From NCBI GenBank assembly GCA_003514765.1, contig DOOY01000324.1:1-17249 (forward strand): a stretch of DNA of 17,249 nt. Direction: 5' to 3'. Below are positions 1 through 7,796 of the stretch, one piece after another. The notes beneath the pieces are model-generated. The model was not told the DNA's origin. It worked only from the letters and a program-made list of their open reading frames with translations, and did no database searches. The translations under genes and the position numbers were made by a program. This stretch comes from Nitrosomonas sp. GTDB lineage: Bacteria > Pseudomonadota > Gammaproteobacteria > Burkholderiales > Nitrosomonadaceae. Within the stretch, counting starts at the first letter, position 1. Each line of letters begins with the position of its first letter.

Positions 1-2
1 TG

Positions 3-308
3 TCAATTGCCGTTGGAACCGCTTTTGTAGCCACGCTTGCCGCCGGTAGTGTTTCAGCAGAAGCTGATACAACCGCGAATCCATTTGCCATGAATGAATT
101 ATCCAGTGGATATATGCAACTGGCTTATGGTGGTGGCGATAGCAGTAAAGATAAATCCGATAAAAAAGATAAATACGGTGAAGGTAAATGCGGTGAGAAA
201 AAATCCGAAAAAGAAGGCAAATGTGGTGAAGGCAAATGTGGCGGTGATATGAAAAAGAAAAAAGAAGGTGACTCCGGCGGTAACGACACCGAAAAGAAAG
301 GATACTAA
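3..308 (+). CDS. bufA: Bufferin-type precursor peptide (BufA/HvfA-like), 5' partial
   Basis: This is the secreted precursor of a ribosomally made, modified metal-binding peptide. The frame is open to the left edge, so the true start lies outside the window; the ATG at 90 is an internal Met, not the start. The visible N-terminus is the hydrophobic part of a signal peptide ending in AAGSVSA, a good signal-peptidase site, followed by EADTTANPFAMNEL. The mature part is rich in Gly, Lys and Glu and has exactly three cysteines, each in an EGKCG motif (180-194, 213-227, 228-242, the last two in tandem), then a Lys-rich hydrophilic tail. In the characterised HvfA/bufferin family, EGKCG cysteines are converted to copper-binding groups by a DUF692 enzyme, and such an enzyme is encoded 43 bp downstream. 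Family assignment is strong from motif plus neighbours. Copper as the ligand here is inferred. Confidence 0.88.
   Translation, partial: SIAVGTAFVATLAAGSVSAEADTTANPFAMNELSSGYMQLAYGGGDSSKDKSDKKDKYGEGKCGEKKSEKEGKCGEGKCGGDMKKKKEGDSGGNDTEKKGY
180..242 (+). repeat. Three EGKCG core motifs in the bufferin precursor
   Basis: Three 15-bp units each encode Glu-Gly-Lys-Cys-Gly: 180-194, 213-227 and 228-242. The second and third are directly adjacent, and an 18-bp Lys/Glu-rich spacer separates the first from the second. They hold every cysteine of the visible protein and are the expected modification sites for the DUF692 enzyme. Confidence 0.85.
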
Positions 309-351
309 AGCACTAAAAATTGATTAACAGGCTGTTCTGCTGCACATAATC

Positions 352-1209
352 ATGAGCGATGAATCTTATCCTGTTCATGGTGCCGGGCTTGGTCTGCGTC
401 GTACGCTAATGCGCACGATAGCAGATCAGTCTGTTAACTCTGTTGATTTTTGGGAAATCGCACCGGAAAACTGGATAGGCGTAGGTGGTTTTTACGGAAA
501 GAAGTTGCGTGCATTTACTGAACAGTATCCTTTTATTTGCCATGGATTATCACTATCCATAGGCAGTCCTTCACCACTAGATGAGGCTTTTTTACAGCGT
601 CTCAAGCGTTTTTTGATAACACATCGAATACGTTGCTACAGTGAGCATCTGAGCTATTGCAGCGATGACGGGCATCTCTATGATTTATTACCTATTCCAT
701 TCACTGAAGAAGCTGTGCATTATGTCGCAGGTCGCATCAGACGCGTACAGGAAATTCTCGATCAACGTATTGCCATGGAGAATGTTTCCTACTATGCTGC
801 GCCAGGCCAACAAATGGCAGAAATTGATTTCTTGAATGCTGTCCTGGAAGAAGCGGATTGTGATTTATTACTGGATGTTAACAATATTTATGTAAACAGT
901 GTCAATCATCGCTATGATGCAGAAGTTTTCCTGCAGGAAATACCGGCCAAGCGCATACGGTATATCCACATAGCCGGGCATCATAATGAAGCTGATGACT
1001 TGCTGGTGGACACTCATGGCGCCGATGTCATTGATCCGGTTTGGTCATTGCTTGAAAAATCGTATCAACAGTTTGGCGTCATTCCTACATTATTGGAGCG
1101 GGATTTCAATATGCCATCATTACAAACGCTGGAATTAGAAGTCAGCCGTATTCAGGAGTTGCAGCGGAAATGGCGGTACCGGTGTCATGAGTACATCCAA
1201 CACGCCTGA
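352..1209 (+). CDS. bufB: DUF692 multinuclear non-heme iron-dependent oxidase (BufB/HvfB-like)
   Basis: This is the modifying enzyme of the bufferin operon, a TIM-barrel oxidase of the DUF692/MNIO family that uses an iron cluster and O2 to remodel peptide cysteines. The 285-residue length fits the family. Motifs in order are GLGLRR (12-17), FWEIAPENW (33-41), CHGLSLSIGS with His64, YSEHLSYC (96-103), MENVSYY (142-148), LLLDVNNIYVNS (172-183), YIHIAGHH (204-211), DTHG (220-223) and LLERD (247-251). The conserved His, Glu, Asp and Asn residues in these segments are the family's metal ligands, and none appears lost. The ATG at 352 has no good ribosome binding site. The gene probably relies on coupling to bufA, and an upstream CTG at 337, preceded by AGG, cannot be excluded. 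Its 3' end overlaps bufC by 23 bp. Confidence 0.93.
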   Translation: MSDESYPVHGAGLGLRRTLMRTIADQSVNSVDFWEIAPENWIGVGGFYGKKLRAFTEQYPFICHGLSLSIGSPSPLDEAFLQRLKRFLITHRIRCYSEHLSYCSDDGHLYDLLPIPFTEEAVHYVAGRIRRVQEILDQRIAMENVSYYAAPGQQMAEIDFLNAVLEEADCDLLLDVNNIYVNSVNHRYDAEVFLQEIPAKRIRYIHIAGHHNEADDLLVDTHGADVIDPVWSLLEKSYQQFGVIPTLLERDFNMPSLQTLELEVSRIQELQRKWRYRCHEYIQHA

Positions 1210-1966
1210 TCGACCGGATTTTGTGCAGTTGCAATATGCTTTTGCTGCACATATCCGCAATCCGGACTTAAATCCGCGTCCGCATGACATTGAAGAACGT
1301 CGTATGAAAATCTACTGCGAGTTATTTTATAACAATGTAGAAGATTTTATGGCTAACACTTTTCCTGTATTGCACAGTATTATATCTGATGAACGTTGGC
1401 ATGCTCTGATACGCGACTATTTTTCCTGTCATCGATCAAGCACACCGCTTTTTCCGGAGATGCCGCGTGAATTTCTGAAATATCTCGAGCACGAACGTGC
1501 GTTCGACCCAGCAGATCCACCTTTTATGTCGGAACTTGCGCACTATGAATGGGTGGAGCTTGCGTTATCGATACTGGATGAAAAAAATGATCGGACTCGC
1601 TTCAATGCGTACGGTGATGTGCTTGCGGGTGTGCCCGTTGTGTCGCCTTTGGTGTGGGTGCTGAATTATTGCTTTCCAGTCCATCAAATCAGTCCTGAAT
1701 TCCAACCACAGGCACCTGGTGAGCATCTGACACATTTGGTTGTTTATCGTGACAAAGAGGACAAAATACATTTTATTGAATCAAATCCTGTGACCACACG
1801 CCTGTTACAGCTCATGATCGATAACGAGCACATGAATGGTCAGGTTTTATTGCAACAAATTGCAACAGAGCTAAAACACCCACAGCCGGACATTGTAATT
1901 AATGGCGGCTTTGAGATCATGAAAGACTTTATCAGTCGCGGTATTTTGCTGGGTGTGCGGATATAA
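1187..1966 (+). CDS. bufC: DUF2063 partner protein of the bufferin modifying enzyme (BufC/HvfC-like)
   Basis: This is the partner that, in related systems, recognises the precursor peptide and forms a complex with the DUF692 oxidase. The 259-residue protein has the DUF2063 N-terminal pattern: a helical region with RRMKIYCELFYNN (about 38-50), FPVLHSII (59-66), TPLFPEMPREFLKYL (86-100) and ELAHYEWVELAL (115-126). A smaller C-terminal domain follows, with NPVTTRLLQLM and GFEIMKDFISRGILLGV near the end. The ATG at 1187 lies inside the end of bufB in another frame, typical of translational coupling. No DoxX-type gene (bufD), often found in such operons, follows. The next gene faces the other way. 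Assignment is firm from family pattern and position. Confidence 0.92.
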   Translation: MSTSNTPDRPDFVQLQYAFAAHIRNPDLNPRPHDIEERRMKIYCELFYNNVEDFMANTFPVLHSIISDERWHALIRDYFSCHRSSTPLFPEMPREFLKYLEHERAFDPADPPFMSELAHYEWVELALSILDEKNDRTRFNAYGDVLAGVPVVSPLVWVLNYCFPVHQISPEFQPQAPGEHLTHLVVYRDKEDKIHFIESNPVTTRLLQLMIDNEHMNGQVLLQQIATELKHPQPDIVINGGFEIMKDFISRGILLGVRI

Positions 1967-2088
1967 TTTATTTGCAGGAAATCTACTGGTAATCAATGTA
2001 ATAACACGTTAAAAAGCAATGCCGGTTTTATTTTGTGTTCTAAGACATATGAGGAGATATAAGCATCGATTCTAAAGAAGGTATCTGA

Positions 2089-2451
2089 CTATTTTTCAAT
2101 GCTTTTATGTGGCGTCTGTGTTGAGAGGGACTGCGTTGTTGCGGTTTCAAGCCCGTTACCACAATGCCAGCACAATTGAAAATTTGACGGATTTTCTTCA
2201 CCACATGCGGCACAGTTGATTATTGCATTGGTCTGCGGGATGGTTTCATACTGTTGAACAATTTTACGGCCGCGTTCATAATCCGTATCTCTTATAATCC
2301 ACACCTCTGGGTAAGCATGTGTAAACGGGATATCTCCCATGCCACCCTGAGCATGCTGGTTGAATAATTGTGCCGGAATTAAGGCATGTTCCAGCATATC
2401 AAGTACAATCTGTGCCTCCATAAGATTATTGGCGGAATAGATTTTTTTCAC
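2089..2451 (-). CDS. DUF2007-domain protein with C-terminal zinc ribbon
   Basis: A 120-residue cytoplasmic protein of unknown role. Residues 1-70 match the DUF2007 style (putative signal-transducing, ferredoxin-like fold): KKIYSANNLMEAQIVLDMLE at the start, a PEVWIIRDTDYERG segment, and the usual Gly-rich loop QGGMGDIP between them. Residues 80-98 form a short zinc ribbon with paired cysteines CAAC (80-83) and CWHC (94-97). A Ser/Thr/Gln-rich tail follows. The start is a GTG at 2449-2451. An ATG five bases upstream is out of frame and runs into a stop at once, and no Shine-Dalgarno is visible, so expression may be low. The gene converges on bufC, and nothing in the sequence ties it to that operon. 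Confidence 0.75.
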   Translation of the reverse strand: MKKIYSANNLMEAQIVLDMLEHALIPAQLFNQHAQGGMGDIPFTHAYPEVWIIRDTDYERGRKIVQQYETIPQTNAIINCAACGEENPSNFQLCWHCGNGLETATTQSLSTQTPHKSIEK

Positions 2452-2642
2452 GGCATTTTTATTTTTTAATGAGTAATTGCTGCATAGATTTTAAAAAAGC
2501 TTATATCTGTGGAATTCAGGTAAATATTTTATAACATTTTGAGTTCTTTTAACCAATCGAAAGTGTTTCGCGCAGTTTACACTTCAGATTTTCGTGATTT
2601 CGAACCTTATTGCTGCGAGTAGATTGGGTTCGCTGTGAGAGC

Positions 2643-2672
2643 TTGATCGAAAAGACACTATATCCATAAAAT
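2643..2672 (+). promoter_or_regulatory. Possible rdgC promoter
   Basis: TTGATC (2643-2648) and TAAAAT (2667-2672) are 18 bp apart and lie 25 bp before the rdgC ATG. Both boxes are imperfect matches to sigma70, in an AT-rich stretch where chance matches are common. Confidence 0.3.
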
Positions 2673-2696
2673 TTTATTTATATTTTTATTCAAAAA

Positions 2697-3596
2697 ATGT
2701 GGTTTAAGAATTTGTTAATTTATCGAATAACCAATGGAGAAATTACGCCGTTACAATTGGAGGAAGCACTTGCCAAGCATGTGCTGCAAGACTGTACGCA
2801 AATGGAGATGCAAAGCCGTGGTTGGGTAAAGCCACAGGATAATCAAGACGGATTTGTACATGTCTGTGGACAACATGTATTGATTACATTGGGTATTGAA
2901 AAAAAATTATTGCCAACTGCAGTGATCAATCAATATGCTAAAAGCCGGATTGAAACGATGGAACAGCATCAGGGGTATAAACCCGGTAAAAAACAAATCA
3001 GGGATATCAAGGAAGCGGTATTTATAGAGTTAATGCCGCGTGCTTTTACACAGCGGCATATTACTTATGCCTGGATTGATTTGACTAAGAAAATGCTAAT
3101 CATCGATACTGCCAATCTTAAGCGGGCGGAAGAATTGATTGAGTTGTTGTTAGCAACAGTGGGCGGTTTAAGAGTAATACCATTGACAACACTCTCTTCA
3201 CCTTCAGCTGTAATGACGCGCTGGTTGTCCGGTGATGAACCACCTGCGGTTTTTACAATTGACCGTGATTGTGAATTGCAGGGAATGGATGATGAAAAAG
3301 CCACGGTTCGTTATACCCATCATGTACTGGATGCCGGGGAGACAATCAGACATATTAAATCAGGTAAAAAAGTAACGCGCCTGGCCATGACCTGGGCAGA
3401 CAAAATTTCATTTGTTTTGCATGAAAATTTTCAGATCAGGCGCGTTGTACCATTAGATATCATCAAGGAATCTGCTGATATGTCAGATTCCTTGGAAGAT
3501 CTTTTTGAAAGCGATTTTGCCATCATGTCGGGCGAGATAAGTCAGTTTCTGCCTGATTTAATCCATACACTGGGTGGTGAAAATCCGTCCCGTTAA
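2697..3596 (+). CDS. rdgC: Recombination-associated protein RdgC
   Basis: RdgC is a nucleoid-associated protein that forms a ring around double-stranded DNA and limits RecA filament activity. In some bacteria it supports growth when recombination functions are missing, and in Neisseria it affects pilin variation. The 299-residue length is that of the family. The N-terminus MWFKNLLIYRI is the family's hallmark start, followed by QSRGWVKP, KKLLPTAVINQ, and the conserved middle AWIDLTKKMLIIDTAN. The C-terminal half carries MTRWLSGDEPP, FTIDRDCEL, a KKVTRLAMTW segment and FVLHENFQIRRV. The ATG is preceded only by A-rich sequence, without a clear ribosome binding site. The gene ends 4 bp from the stop of the opposing helical-protein gene. 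Confidence 0.95.
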   Translation: MWFKNLLIYRITNGEITPLQLEEALAKHVLQDCTQMEMQSRGWVKPQDNQDGFVHVCGQHVLITLGIEKKLLPTAVINQYAKSRIETMEQHQGYKPGKKQIRDIKEAVFIELMPRAFTQRHITYAWIDLTKKMLIIDTANLKRAEELIELLLATVGGLRVIPLTTLSSPSAVMTRWLSGDEPPAVFTIDRDCELQGMDDEKATVRYTHHVLDAGETIRHIKSGKKVTRLAMTWADKISFVLHENFQIRRVVPLDIIKESADMSDSLEDLFESDFAIMSGEISQFLPDLIHTLGGENPSR

Positions 3597-3600
3597 CTGA

Positions 3601-4320
3601 CTATTTTTTTTCTTGCGTATGGTCTTTAATACCCGAGAGGACACCAGTTGCAATTTTATGTATAAAACCAGCGGTACTATGTGTAAGTTGAGCACTCGCG
3701 TCAATTTGAGCATGACCAACAGAGGCAGCCTGCTGAGCAAAAGTGGCCAGCGTTTCTTTTAACTGGGCACCGACAACAGTGCCGTTATTTTTAGCATGAT
3801 TCGCGGCATCGTGCAATATCTCCGAAATGACGCCTTTGGCTGCCGAGGCTGTATTTTGCAGTGTATCCAGAAACAGACTTTCCAGGCTTTCCAGATCAGT
3901 TTTAGTGCGTGCCAACTCTTTATCCGAAAATTTATGCGCGTGACCGGCCGCTTCTTGAACAGCGAGTTTGGAAGCCTCTGCAAACCTGGCCAGTGCTGAA
4001 TCCAAGCCAGAAATGGCGGCAGTAATCTGTGATTTTGCAGTTTGTGACTGACTGGCTACCGTTGATAATTTCTGTTGCGCACCTTCCTGAACGCCATTGG
4101 TAACGGCAGTAATAATACGGCGAATAGAATCAATATCGAGTCGATCCGCCTTCATTGCTTTCAGGGTTAAATGATGAACGGTTTCCTGAACGTTTGTGCC
4201 TTCAACGAGTGCGTCATGAATGTCCCTTTCTAATTGACTCAAATCGTCGTTTATATTTACGGTGTCATTGTCAGTAGTTGAATTGCTACCATGGGTTGTA
4301 CCGCCGGTTTCAGTTTGCAT
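3601..4320 (-). CDS. Uncharacterised Ala-rich helical protein
   Basis: I do not recognise this family. The product is about 239 residues, hydrophilic, with no signal peptide, membrane segment or cysteine. After a disordered Thr/Asn/Gly-rich start (about 1-30) it is predicted to be almost wholly helical, rich in Ala, Gln, Ser, Lys and His, with stretches such as AISGLDSALARFAEASKLA and DTLQNTASAAKG. The composition suggests long amphipathic helices of the phasin, apolipoprotein-like or LEA-like kind, but this is only style. The open frame begins with an ATG at 4329, whose upstream spacing to a ribosome binding site is too short. The second ATG at 4320, preceded by AGGA at 8-base spacing, is the better start. 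It sits about 40 bp after serS on the same strand and may be read with it. Confidence 0.75.
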   Translation of the reverse strand: MQTETGGTTHGSNSTTDNDTVNINDDLSQLERDIHDALVEGTNVQETVHHLTLKAMKADRLDIDSIRRIITAVTNGVQEGAQQKLSTVASQSQTAKSQITAAISGLDSALARFAEASKLAVQEAAGHAHKFSDKELARTKTDLESLESLFLDTLQNTASAAKGVISEILHDAANHAKNNGTVVGAQLKETLATFAQQAASVGHAQIDASAQLTHSTAGFIHKIATGVLSGIKDHTQEKK

Positions 4321-4362
4321 GCTTTTCATCCTGTCATTTTAAGTGAATAATATTATTATGAG

Positions 4363-5760
<1,398 letters not shown>

Positions 5761-5765
5761 TCAAC

Positions 5766-7106
5766 TTAACGATGCTGCCCGGATTGTTTTTGTTTCTTAG
5801 CTTTTTTGTCCAGATTGCGCAAATAATTCAGTTTTTCCTGAATCTTCTTTTCAAGACCGTTCTGTGTCGGCTGATAAAAATGAACATCAGGCATCGCATC
5901 CGGAAAATAATCCTCACCGGCAACATAAGCTTCCGGGTAATCATGCGCATAGTGATAATCGCGACCATGCCCCATTTTTTTCATTAATTGTGTCGGTGCA
6001 TTGCGTAAGTGTATGGGTACCGGTCTGGATTTATCTTTGGCAATGTAGGACCGGATTTTCTTATAAGCCATATATGCGGCATTGCTTTTGGGTGCGCAGG
6101 ACAAATATAAGGCTGCCTGTGCCAGGGCAAGTTCTCCTTCAGGACTTCCCAGTCTTTCATAGGTTTCACAAGCGCTTAATGCCATTTGCAGCGCACGTGG
6201 GTCTGCCATGCCAATGTCTTCAACCGCCATTCGAATCAGACGGCGTCCAATGTAAAGCGGTTCAGTGCCACTATCGAGCATACGACATAGCCAGTAAAGC
6301 GCGGCGTCGGGCGACGAACCGCGAACTGATTTATGTAATGCAGATATCTGATCATAAAATACATCGCCGCCTTTATCAAAGCGTCGCGCGTTGCGTGACA
6401 AAGCATTTTGCACATGTTGTGTATCGATTTCAGTTATTTTTTCGGTTTCTGCCGCAATAATCATTTGTTCAAACATATTAAGCATGCGCCGCGCATCTCC
6501 ATCTGCAAATGCGATAATTAATTCACGAGCATCATCGGAAAATTGTTGTGGATTCGGGATATTTTCAAGCGCGCGTTTAAATATTTGATTCAAGTCATCG
6601 TCTGTCAGCGCAATTAAAGTGTACACTTGAGCACGTGAAAGCAGAGCACTATTGACTTCAAAAGACGGATTTTCGGTGGTTGCACCGACAAAAGTAAATA
6701 ATCCCTGCTCAACATATGGTAAAAAAGCATCTTGCTGTGATTTGTTGAAGCGGTGCACTTCATCAACAAAAAGAATGGTGTGGCGTCCATCGTGTTGTAA
6801 TACCTGCTGTGCGCGTTCTATAGCGCTACGAATTTCCTTGACCCCGGATAGCACAGCTGATAACGAAATAAATTCAGCGTTAAAAGCATTGGACATGATT
6901 TGCGCCAGCGTTGTTTTGCCAGTACCTGGCGGGCCCCATAAAATCATGGAATGCGGTTTTCCCGATTCAATTGCCAGCCGTAACGGTTTTCCGCTTCCTA
7001 ACAGATGATGTTGTCCAGTAACATCATCCACCGTCTTTGGCCGCAATTTTTCCGCGAGCGGTGATTTGAGTGCATAGCTGGTAATACAATCACTCACTGA
7101 TGACAT
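5766..7106 (-). CDS. rarA: Replication-associated recombination protein A (RarA/MgsA), AAA+ ATPase
   Basis: RarA is a clamp-loader-related AAA+ ATPase that acts at stalled replication forks and interacts with SSB. From the chosen start the product is 446 residues. Motifs are LRPKTVDDVTGQ (21-32), Walker A GPPGTGKT (58-65), Walker B ILFVDEVHRF (111-120), sensor 1 GATTENPSF (141-149) and DGDARRMLN (sensor 2 region). The C-terminal tetramerisation part follows, with KSVRGSSPDAALYWL, the MADPRAL segment and KKIRSYI. The frame opens earlier at a TTG (7127), but the ATG at 7104-7106 has GGAAGG at 5-base spacing and gives the usual N-terminus. It overlaps the end of lolA by 17 bp, indicating translational coupling. 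Confidence 0.96.
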   Translation of the reverse strand: MSSVSDCITSYALKSPLAEKLRPKTVDDVTGQHHLLGSGKPLRLAIESGKPHSMILWGPPGTGKTTLAQIMSNAFNAEFISLSAVLSGVKEIRSAIERAQQVLQHDGRHTILFVDEVHRFNKSQQDAFLPYVEQGLFTFVGATTENPSFEVNSALLSRAQVYTLIALTDDDLNQIFKRALENIPNPQQFSDDARELIIAFADGDARRMLNMFEQMIIAAETEKITEIDTQHVQNALSRNARRFDKGGDVFYDQISALHKSVRGSSPDAALYWLCRMLDSGTEPLYIGRRLIRMAVEDIGMADPRALQMALSACETYERLGSPEGELALAQAALYLSCAPKSNAAYMAYKKIRSYIAKDKSRPVPIHLRNAPTQLMKKMGHGRDYHYAHDYPEAYVAGEDYFPDAMPDVHFYQPTQNGLEKKIQEKLNYLRNLDKKAKKQKQSGQHR

Positions 7107-7737
7107 CCGCACCTTCCGGTGGCACAAATTTAAAGAAACCGTCAGACAAACTTGGGTTTTTTGTCAGTTCGGAAAATGTTAAATATGTTGTTTGACCAAA
7201 ATTATCTCTTAAGGCCATAAATTGTAAATTGCCCGTTAGCGAAAAACCCAGCTGGATGAATTCAAATGCACTGTCTTTATTTTTGGGGATTGCTTCCATC
7301 CATTTAATCTCGTCTTGCAAGCCGAGATTTGTCAGTTCAAAGTTATCTTCAATAGCCGTGCTTCCGGCTAATAATGCAGCAGGGCTACTGCCGATGGCAA
7401 TGTTAAACTGACGAATGGTTACCTGATTTAAATCATGATCATAAAACCAGACCTGTTTGCCGTCACCAATAATGGATTGTTCATATGGGGTCTGATAAAT
7501 CCAGCGAAATTTGTCTGGACGTTCAAATTCGAGCGTGCCGCTTGATTGCTGTATCGCACGTGCGTTTTTGTCGAACAAAGTCTGAGAAAAATTTGCACGT
7601 ACCGTTTGTGTTTCATGGATGAAGGTCTTCAAATCGTCGACAGCTGCAGCCAAAGTAAAGACAGGAATTCCCTGCAGCAGAACAAACAGGGAAAGAATCA
7701 AGAAAGAAACACCAGTGCGTTTTATTATGCGGTTCAT
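7090..7737 (-). CDS. lolA: Outer-membrane lipoprotein carrier protein LolA
   Basis: LolA is the periplasmic chaperone that takes lipoproteins released by LolCDE at the inner membrane and hands them to LolB. The 215-residue precursor has a positively charged start (MNRIIKR), a hydrophobic core and a signal-peptidase site near residues 30-32 (FTLAAA). The mature protein shows the LolA pattern: VRANFSQTLFDKNA, SSGTLEFERPDKFRWIYQTP, GDGKQVWFYDHDLNQV and, toward the end, MALRDNFGQTTYLTFSEL. The Arg of DKFRW is part of the lipid-binding cavity in characterised LolA. It lies between ftsK (59 bp upstream) and rarA (overlapping), the usual betaproteobacterial order. Confidence 0.95.
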   Translation of the reverse strand: MNRIIKRTGVSFLILSLFVLLQGIPVFTLAAAVDDLKTFIHETQTVRANFSQTLFDKNARAIQQSSGTLEFERPDKFRWIYQTPYEQSIIGDGKQVWFYDHDLNQVTIRQFNIAIGSSPAALLAGSTAIEDNFELTNLGLQDEIKWMEAIPKNKDSAFEFIQLGFSLTGNLQFMALRDNFGQTTYLTFSELTKNPSLSDGFFKFVPPEGADVISE

Positions 7738-7796
7738 ACTATCGCTTTAAAATAGAGCTATGAATTATATAGAAAACAACAAAGCTGATTTTTAAT

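Noticed and set aside
2003..2039. Imperfect hairpin after bufC (AACAC and GTGTT arms with inner A/T pairs)
   Set aside because: The stem is interrupted and AT-rich, has no T-tract, and lies in a convergent gap; not good enough to call a terminator.
2601..2632. Inverted repeat CGAACC / GGTTCG with a 20-base loop upstream of rdgC
   Set aside because: Short arms and a long loop; a chance match is likely and no known operator is recognised.
5864..6460. 198-codon plus-strand open frame antisense to rarA
   Set aside because: It is the shadow of the well-supported rarA frame; composition is unlike a protein, with many Cys, His and Arg and no recognised domain.
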